A stretch of 64,000 nucleotides of DNA from Flexivirga endophytica (lineage in GTDB: Bacteria > Actinomycetota > Actinomycetes > Actinomycetales > Dermatophilaceae): the NCBI RefSeq assembly GCF_014640635.1, contig NZ_BMHI01000006.1, forward strand, positions 248,001-312,000, in the 5' to 3' direction. The notes under the pieces were generated by a model. It was not told the DNA's origin. It did not search any database and saw only the letters and a program-made list of their open reading frames with translations. The translations under genes and the position numbers were made by a program. How positions within the stretch are numbered: position 1 is the first letter of the stretch; each line of letters starts with the position of its first letter. This document shows positions 60,086-64,000 of this stretch, piece by piece.

Positions 60086-61621
60086 TCAGTCGGAGTCGGA
60101 ACGCAGCGGCGTGGCCCAGCCTGCCATCCGCCCGTCGCGGGAGACCGAGCGCACCCGCCGGATCGCCTGATCGCGCGACTTGGCGGTGGTGACCAGCAGC
60201 AGCTGGTCGTCCCGGCGGATGACCGTGCTCGGGCTCGGCACGAAACCCTTCTCGCCGCGAACTATCAGGGTGACGTTGGCTCCGGGCGGGAGCCGCAACT
60301 CCTGGATCTCCACGCCGTTGAGGCGCGAGGTGTCGCCGACGTGCAGTTGCAGCACGTCGGCGTGCAACTCCTCCAGCGGCGTTGCCTCGACGTCGAGATC
60401 GAGCACCTGTGCGGACTCGGCGACGCCCAGCTTGCGGGCGATCCACGGCATCGGCAGCGCCTGCACCAACGTGAAGATCAGCACGAGGACGAAGACCAGA
60501 TCGAAGATCCAGTCGGTGTCTGGGGTGCCGACCGTGAGGGGCACGGTCGCGAGCACGACCGGCACGGCACCGCGCAAGCCGGCCCAGGACAGGAAGAGCT
60601 GGTCCTGCCAGCGGAAGCGGAACCAGCACAGGCTCGCGAAGACCGACACCGGCCGAGCGATGAGCAACAGCACCAGCCCGACGAGGATCGCCGGCACGAC
60701 CTGCCCGCTCAGCCGTCCGGGCGAGGCCAGCAGCCCGAGCAGCACGAACAGCCCGATCTGGGCCAGCCAGCCGACAGCCTGGGCGAAACCGTGCACCGCG
60801 CGGTGGTGCGGAAGGTTGCTGTTGCCGAGCACGAGAGCCGCCAGGTAGACCGCGATGAACCCGCTGGTGTGGGCCAAGGTGGCGGTGGCGAAGGCGAGCA
60901 CCGCCACCGACAGGATGCCGATCGAGAACAAACCCGACGAGCCCGGGGCGGTCGCCCGGCTCAGCTTGGCGAAGATCCACCCGAGCGCGAGGCCGATAAT
61001 GGCGCCGCCGATCAATTCCCCGGCGGCTTCGAGGGCGACGACCCACCAGGCATGCGCGGTCCGACCCGGCGTCGCCGCGTCGGCCAATGCGACGACCAGC
61101 AGCACGACCGGCGCGTCGTTGAAACCGGACTCCGCCTCCAGCACGCCGGTTATCCGGCGGGGCAGGCCGACGCGCTTGAGCACCGAGAAGACCGCTGCGG
61201 CGTCGGTGGAGGTGACGATCGCGCCGACCATCAACGCGATGGTCCAGGACTTGTCGAGCAGCAGTACGACGAAGGCCGCCATCACCACGACGGAGACGAG
61301 TACGCCGACGGTCGCCAGCAGAGCCGCGGGGGCGATCGACGACTTGATGCTCGACCACCGAGTGGAGATACCGCCTTCGGCGAGGATCAGCGCGAGGGCG
61401 GAATAGCCGAGAACCTGTGTCAGCTCAGGATTCTCGAAATGTATGCCGAGCCCGGCCTCGCCCATCACCAGCCCGATGCCGAGGTAGAGCACGAGCGTCG
61501 GCATACCCGAACGGTTCGCGAAACGCACGGCGGCGACCGACACCAACAGGACCAGCGCCGCGATGAACAGGACGAACGCAAGGTCGTGAGTGGTGAAGCT
61601 GTTGGCTGCGGAGGTGGCCAC
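60086..61621 (-). CDS. CPA1-type potassium/proton or sodium/proton antiporter with TrkA-C domain
   Basis: A 511-residue membrane antiporter with 12-13 predicted helices. Key parts: LYLGIGLVMGEAGLGIHF, the paired-acid region VGAIVTSTDAAAVFSVL, ESGFNDAPVVLLVV and SWAGLRGAVPVVLATVPL. A TrkA-C-type regulatory domain fills the C-terminus (LHVGDTSRLNGVEIQELRLP and VIRRDDQLLLVTT). This is the NhaP2/CvrA arrangement, which usually moves K+ for H+. The GTG at 61621 follows AAGGAG by 6 bases. It is 49 bp from the gene to its right. Confidence 0.88.
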   Translation of the reverse strand: MATSAANSFTTHDLAFVLFIAALVLLVSVAAVRFANRSGMPTLVLYLGIGLVMGEAGLGIHFENPELTQVLGYSALALILAEGGISTRWSSIKSSIAPAALLATVGVLVSVVVMAAFVVLLLDKSWTIALMVGAIVTSTDAAAVFSVLKRVGLPRRITGVLEAESGFNDAPVVLLVVALADAATPGRTAHAWWVVALEAAGELIGGAIIGLALGWIFAKLSRATAPGSSGLFSIGILSVAVLAFATATLAHTSGFIAVYLAALVLGNSNLPHHRAVHGFAQAVGWLAQIGLFVLLGLLASPGRLSGQVVPAILVGLVLLLIARPVSVFASLCWFRFRWQDQLFLSWAGLRGAVPVVLATVPLTVGTPDTDWIFDLVFVLVLIFTLVQALPMPWIARKLGVAESAQVLDLDVEATPLEELHADVLQLHVGDTSRLNGVEIQELRLPPGANVTLIVRGEKGFVPSPSTVIRRDDQLLLVTTAKSRDQAIRRVRSVSRDGRMAGWATPLRSDSD

Positions 61622-61670
61622 AGGGGTCTCCTTCGCACGCTGGTCGGATGGGAGTTCGCGGGTAAGTATT

Positions 61671-62240
61671 TCAAACGTTGCAACGGGTCGCCGCAACGCC
61701 ACCCGACGGGGTCAACACGGCGTCGACCTGGTGGTCGTGCGGTTCAGAGGGGACGGCATCCACCACCTCGTCATCGAAAAGCGCTGCGATCGTTGGCGTT
61801 CCCGTGCGCTTGCGGGTCAGCGCACGGTCGTAACTGCCGCCCCCTTGACCCAGTCGGAGGCCGCTCGCGGTAGCGACCGCCAGCGCCGGCACGACGATCA
61901 GGTCGGCCGAGCCGATCGCCTCCGGCCCGAGGTCTTCGCCGGTCGTCAGGTCCTGCCAGGACAGGTCCTTGTCCGGCAGCAACTCCGGCACGATGAGCCG
62001 GACGCCCAGAGCGACCAGCGCAGCGCGGATGCCGTGCGTCGGTGGCTCGGTCGGCAGCGCCTGGTAGATCGCGGCCAGTTGTGGCACCGGCCGGCCGTCG
62101 AGCCAGTGCGCCATACCGAGACCGAGGTCCTCGCCGTACTGCCGCCACCTCTCGTCGGTGGCCTCGGCTCGGCGGGCGCGGCGGGCGGCACGCACCACCC
62201 GGCGGGCGGAGGGCTTGTCAGGCGGCAACGGGAGTGACAT
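61671..62240 (-). CDS. 5-formyltetrahydrofolate cyclo-ligase
   Basis: A 189-residue enzyme that turns 5-formyl-THF into 5,10-methenyl-THF using ATP. The hallmark GLRLGQGGGSYDRAL is present, with the preceding DLIVVPALAV and the basic N-terminal helix KPSARRVVRAARRARR. ATG at 62240. It is divergent from galU with 61 bp between them, an arrangement common in actinobacteria. Confidence 0.92.
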   Translation of the reverse strand: MSLPLPPDKPSARRVVRAARRARRAEATDERWRQYGEDLGLGMAHWLDGRPVPQLAAIYQALPTEPPTHGIRAALVALGVRLIVPELLPDKDLSWQDLTTGEDLGPEAIGSADLIVVPALAVATASGLRLGQGGGSYDRALTRKRTGTPTIAALFDDEVVDAVPSEPHDHQVDAVLTPSGGVAATRCNV

Positions 62241-62301
62241 ACAACCGATTCTCCCCGGGATCCTGGGCGGCGCACAGTAGGCGTGGCCTAGCCTGACGAG
62301 C

Positions 62302-63285
62302 ATGACGACACAGGGGACAGCGCGAGTGTGCAAGGCAGTCATCCCGGCGGCCGGCCTGGGCACCAGGTTCCTGCCGTCGACCAAGGCGATCCCCAAGGAG
62401 ATGCTGCCGGTGGTCGACAAACCGGCGATCCAGTACGTCGTGGAGGAGGCCGAGCGCGCCGGCATCCACGACATCCTGATGGTGACCGGCCGCAACAAGG
62501 CCGCATTGGAGGACCACTTCGATCGCCACTGGGAGCTTGAGCAGGCGCTGGAGCGCAAGGGCGACCAGCTGCGGCTGCGCCGCGTGCAGAAGTCGGCCAA
62601 CCTCGGCAACGTCCACTTCATCCGGCAGGGCGAGCCGCTCGGCCTGGGCCACGCGGTGTTGTGCGCGCGGACGCACGTGGGCGACAGCCCGTTCGCCGTA
62701 CTCCTGGGTGACGACCTCATCGACGAGGCAGACCCGCTGCTGGAGACCATGATTCAGACGCAGCAGCAGTATGGCGGCTCGGTCATCGCATTGATGGAGG
62801 TGCCGGAGGACCAGATCCACCTCTACGGCTGCGCCGCGGTCTCGTCGCTCGACGGTGCCGACAAGAACGGTGCCGACGAGAACGTCGTGCGAGTCGACTC
62901 CCTGGTCGAGAAGCCCGCCATCGGCGAGGCACCCAGCAACCTGGCGCTCATCGGCCGCTACGTCCTGGCCCCGGAGATCTTCGACGTGCTGGAGCACACC
63001 GGCCCCGGCCGCGGCGGCGAGATCCAGTTGACCGACGCCCTGTTGGAGATGGCCCGGGATCCGCAGCAGCCCGGCGGTGGTGTGACCGGTGTGGTGTTCG
63101 CCGGCCGACGCTATGACACCGGCGACCGGCTCGATTACCTCAAGGCGATGGTGCGGCTCGGGGTGCGGCACCGCGACTTCGGCTCCGATTTTCGTGCCTG
63201 GCTGATGTCCTGGATCGACTCCGAGGAGGGGCGAGGTCGGCCCGCCGGCGGCCAATCCGGTGACGGGGAGCAGCTCGGCCACTGA
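62302..63285 (+). CDS. galU: UTP-glucose-1-phosphate uridylyltransferase
   Basis: A 327-residue nucleotidyltransferase making UDP-glucose, precursor of wall sugars and trehalose. KAVIPAAGLGTRFLPSTKAI and KEMLPVVDKPAIQYVVEEA form the nucleotide loop. Later motifs are LGLGHAVLCAR, LLGDDLIDE, VEKPAIGEAPSNLALIGRYVL and GEIQLTDAL. The C-terminal tail after about residue 305 is variable. The moeA gene follows 88 bp downstream. Confidence 0.95.
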   Translation: MTTQGTARVCKAVIPAAGLGTRFLPSTKAIPKEMLPVVDKPAIQYVVEEAERAGIHDILMVTGRNKAALEDHFDRHWELEQALERKGDQLRLRRVQKSANLGNVHFIRQGEPLGLGHAVLCARTHVGDSPFAVLLGDDLIDEADPLLETMIQTQQQYGGSVIALMEVPEDQIHLYGCAAVSSLDGADKNGADENVVRVDSLVEKPAIGEAPSNLALIGRYVLAPEIFDVLEHTGPGRGGEIQLTDALLEMARDPQQPGGGVTGVVFAGRRYDTGDRLDYLKAMVRLGVRHRDFGSDFRAWLMSWIDSEEGRGRPAGGQSGDGEQLGH

Positions 63286-63373
63286 ATCGACCTGGAGGCT
63301 CAGAGAAGTATCGGAGGACTCGTGGGGTGAAGGAGCGGGGGAGAACTTCGTGGGGTGACATTAGGCTGCGAAG

Positions 63374-64000
63374 GTGCTCACTTTCGACGAATACCAGCAG
63401 CGTGTGATCGCTGCGGTGCGGTCGCTGCCGCCGCGGACCGTCGACGCAGCCGATGCGCCGGCCCTGCTGGGCCTGGTGATGGCTGAGTCCGTCCGCACTC
63501 GGCGTGCGCTGCCGGGTTTCACCAACTCCGCGATGGACGGGTATGCCGTGCGCGCCGCCGACGTGCGGCAGGCGACCGTTGACGCGCCGGTCTCGTTGCC
63601 GGTGGCCGGGGACATTCCGGCCGGGGACACCAGGACGTTGCGGCTCGAGCCCGGCACCGCCTGGCGGATCATGACCGGCGCACCGCTGCCCGATGGCGCC
63701 GACGCCGTGGTGCAGGTCGAGCTCACCGACGGCGGGTTGGATCGGGTGGCGATCCGCGAAGCGGTCGATGCCGGTCGCGCCATACGGCATCGGGGTGAGG
63801 ACGTCGAGCCGGGCGACGAGGTGCTGCCGGCCGGGACGTTGCTGCGCCCCCGGCACGTGCCGGCGCTGATCTCCTCGGGTGTCGGCGAGGTCTCGATCAT
63901 CCCGCGACCGCGCGTCGCGATCGTGAGCACCGGCGACGAGCTGGTGCCGCCGGGTCAGGACCCCGGTCACGGGCAGGTCGTGGACTCCAACGCGCCGATG
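63374..64000 (+). CDS. moeA: Molybdopterin molybdotransferase, N-terminal part (runs off right edge)
   Basis: 209 codons of a gene that continues past the window. MoeA inserts molybdenum into molybdopterin adenylate. The start GTG CTC ACT at 63374 gives LTFDEYQQRVIAAVRSLPPR. Domain II and I motifs follow: LPGFTNSAMDGYAVRAADV, RIMTGAPLPDGADAVVQVEL, HRGEDVEPGDEVLPAG, then VAIVSTGDELVPPGQ and VDSNAPM. It has the common galU-moeA order of actinobacteria. Confidence 0.93.
   Translation, partial: MLTFDEYQQRVIAAVRSLPPRTVDAADAPALLGLVMAESVRTRRALPGFTNSAMDGYAVRAADVRQATVDAPVSLPVAGDIPAGDTRTLRLEPGTAWRIMTGAPLPDGADAVVQVELTDGGLDRVAIREAVDAGRAIRHRGEDVEPGDEVLPAGTLLRPRHVPALISSGVGEVSIIPRPRVAIVSTGDELVPPGQDPGHGQVVDSNAPM

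Noticed and set aside
1-64000. CRISPR arrays, insertion sequences, rRNA genes, prophage genes
   Set aside because: None seen: there are no regularly spaced repeats, no transposase or integrase motifs, and no rRNA-like stretches apart from the 16-nt tail match at 2458-2473.

Overview
The window is high-GC, gene-dense DNA from an actinobacterium. Evidence includes a DtxR/IdeR repressor with its metal ligands in DtxR numbering, an actinobacterial-type c-di-AMP riboswitch before an NlpC/P60 gene, mycofactocin genes, frequent GTG starts and many ATGA overlaps. A Micrococcales-type genome (Dermacoccaceae or Intrasporangiaceae-like) is my guess from gene content; there is no rRNA gene to test it. 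No insertion sequence, integrase, phage gene or CRISPR array is visible, so this looks like chromosome with metabolic islands.

Layout. 1-6.8 kb: housekeeping genes: the 5' end of pepN, serC and pdxH back to back, a 650-bp gene-free stretch with a structured-RNA candidate, ideR, the c-di-AMP riboswitch with its NlpC/P60 hydrolase, and small conserved genes. 6.8-11.7 kb: an unusual DUF429-RelA/SpoT fusion, a P-loop ATPase and a small membrane protein; the last two lie between a complete SRPBCC gene and a fossil copy of its 3' end. 11.7-23.8 kb: a complete-looking sialic acid island: secreted sialidase, esterase, GntR repressor, peptide-type ABC transporter (one permease fused to its ATPase), nanA, nanK and nanE, with the same 18-bp palindrome at both promoters. 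24-25.4 kb: a TasA-like secreted protein with its SipW-type signal peptidase, then tRNA-Arg(CCT).

25.6-48.3 kb is the centrepiece: an island for mycofactocin-dependent alcohol oxidation. mftA-B-C-E, an SDR and mftF run left from a promoter region that carries two near-identical inverted repeats. The NDMA-dependent methanol/alcohol dehydrogenase (mdo), a His-rich MoxR ATPase, a VWA partner and mftM run right. MadR/MadS-type two-component genes, an iron-type alcohol dehydrogenase, mftD and mftR follow. Next come a GAF regulator, an acetate transporter, acetyl-CoA synthetase, a second GAF regulator, aldehyde dehydrogenase and a DUF779 gene. Read together, this is alcohol to aldehyde to acid to acyl-CoA with its own redox cofactor. 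acs and the aldehyde dehydrogenase share a 15-bp inverted repeat in their promoters.

48.3-64 kb: mostly core genes: deazaflavin-type oxidoreductase, YbaK, a siderophore-interacting protein under a clear iron box, a DUF2461 gene broken by one amber codon, an AI-2E-type exporter, a 1299-residue helicase-nuclease, mscL, a CpaB-like SAF protein, MTA phosphorylase, fmdB, a CPA1 antiporter, 5-formyl-THF cyclo-ligase, galU and the 5' part of moeA.
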